A DNA stretch of 53,641 bases from HGM04593 sp964458275 (lineage in GTDB: Bacteria; Bacteroidota; Bacteroidia; Bacteroidales; Bacteroidaceae), in contig CAYWIE010000014.1 in the NCBI GenBank assembly GCA_964458275.1, forward strand, positions 1 to 53,641, given 5' to 3'. This document shows positions 53,361 through 53,641 of the stretch, piece by piece. Every line of letters starts with the position of its first letter. Positions within the stretch are counted from its first letter, which is position 1. Below the pieces are notes generated by a model, which saw only the letters and a program-made list of their open reading frames with translations, did no database searches and was not told where the DNA came from. The position numbers and the translations under genes were made by a program.

Positions 53361-53641
53361 ATGTCAAGAATATTAGGATTGGATCTCGGTACAAATTCCA
53401 TTGGATGGGCAATAACAGAGAAGCCCGAAGAAGGCTTTAGTCTCATCGACAAGGGTGTAGAAATATTTCAAGAAGGTGTAAACCGTACAAAATCAGGAGA
53501 AGAACCAGCTGTTAAGAATAGGACTGAATCCCGTTCCTCTCGCCGTCATTATTTCAGGCGACGCTTGCGTAAAATAGAACTTCTTAAGGTTCTTGTCAAG
53601 TATGAAATGTGTCCTCCATTAACACAGGAGGAGCTTGACAA
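53361..53641 (+). CDS. cas9: CRISPR-associated endonuclease Cas9, N-terminal part (runs off the window)
   Basis: From ATG 53361 the frame is open to the window edge (93 full codons). It begins MSRILGLDLGTNSIGWAI, the RuvC-I motif with catalytic Asp8. An arginine-rich bridge helix follows (NRTESRSSRRHYFRRRLRKI), then LLKVLVKYEMCPPL. This arrangement is diagnostic of Cas9. The sequence resembles the Bacteroidota type II-C group, but the subtype cannot be confirmed without the remaining protein and the cas1/cas2 genes. The ATG is preceded by AAAAAAGTAAGCGT, with no clear Shine-Dalgarno. Only a weak promoter (TACTTTTA near 53338) is seen for cas9 itself. Confidence 0.95.
   Translation, partial: MSRILGLDLGTNSIGWAITEKPEEGFSLIDKGVEIFQEGVNRTKSGEEPAVKNRTESRSSRRHYFRRRLRKIELLKVLVKYEMCPPLTQEELD

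Noticed and set aside
53054..53452. 132-aa minus-strand open frame across the tracrRNA and cas9 start
   Set aside because: It overlaps the Cas9 N-terminus, the tracrRNA and the 141-aa gene; the Cas9 motifs and promoter/terminator signals are stronger evidence.

Overview
The window is chromosomal DNA from a member of the order Bacteroidales (phylum Bacteroidota). The evidence is the promoter type (TAnnTTTG at -7 with TTTG/TTG about 19-21 nt upstream, and few Shine-Dalgarno sequences) and the gene content: GldE, Rne/Rng RNase, a Porin_10-type porin, a DUF4421 barrel, DUF4468, a Cbp1-like coiled-coil lipoprotein, a TonB receptor with a carboxypeptidase-regulatory N-terminus, and an M6 protease with a type IX secretion C-terminus. 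The genus cannot be fixed from this stretch.

Layout. 1-491 is gene-poor with inverted repeats. 492-3178 (minus) holds a nitronate monooxygenase-type flavoprotein and a cardiolipin synthase. 3445-4644 is a GT4 glycosyltransferase. 4712-9800 (minus) is an envelope operon: DUF4468, a 56-aa membrane protein, porin, Gfo/Idh oxidoreductase, DUF4421. 10035-12155 (minus) holds RNase G, a 30-aa basic ribosome-type protein and HU. After a repeat-rich gap, 12615-17874 (plus) carries ssb, gldE, a phosphopantetheinyl transferase, DUF308, a U32 protein and an LD-carboxypeptidase. 17961-20470 carries MATE, a cytidylate kinase-like protein and a phosphoesterase. 20501-26770 (minus) is an AddAB-like helicase/nuclease pair. 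26985-36532 carries the M6 protease, a Kdo/WaaP-type kinase, an Lrp regulator divergent from metY-cysK, tRNA-Lys, an AI-2E family transporter, rsmI and a Cbp1-like lipoprotein. 36561-46300 holds a frameshifted HAD phosphatase, an EEP hydrolase, mutS2, rpmA, rplU, a TonB receptor broken by one in-frame amber codon, an MCE protein and a SPOR amidase. 46747-53116 (plus) carries serS, an NfnAB-like fusion, a carbohydrate-binding lipoprotein with a proline-rich repeat tail, and an unknown 141-aa protein.

The most notable locus is at the right edge. The first 93 codons of a Cas9 gene (RuvC-I motif and arginine-rich bridge helix) start at 53361. Just upstream, on the opposite strand, is a strong candidate tracrRNA of about 84 nt (53207-53290) with its own consensus promoter and an intrinsic terminator. 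The rest of the CRISPR system lies outside the window.

Other points of interest are two apparently broken genes (YjjG-type HAD and TonB receptor), a long insertion in ribosomal protein L21, an SSB without the acidic tail, a duplicated hairpin/promoter block before ssb, two MITE-like intergenic elements, a repeat that supplies an identical Gly-Gly-Ser-Ile-Asn ending to two unrelated proteins, and small genes that are easy to miss (56 aa and 30 aa).
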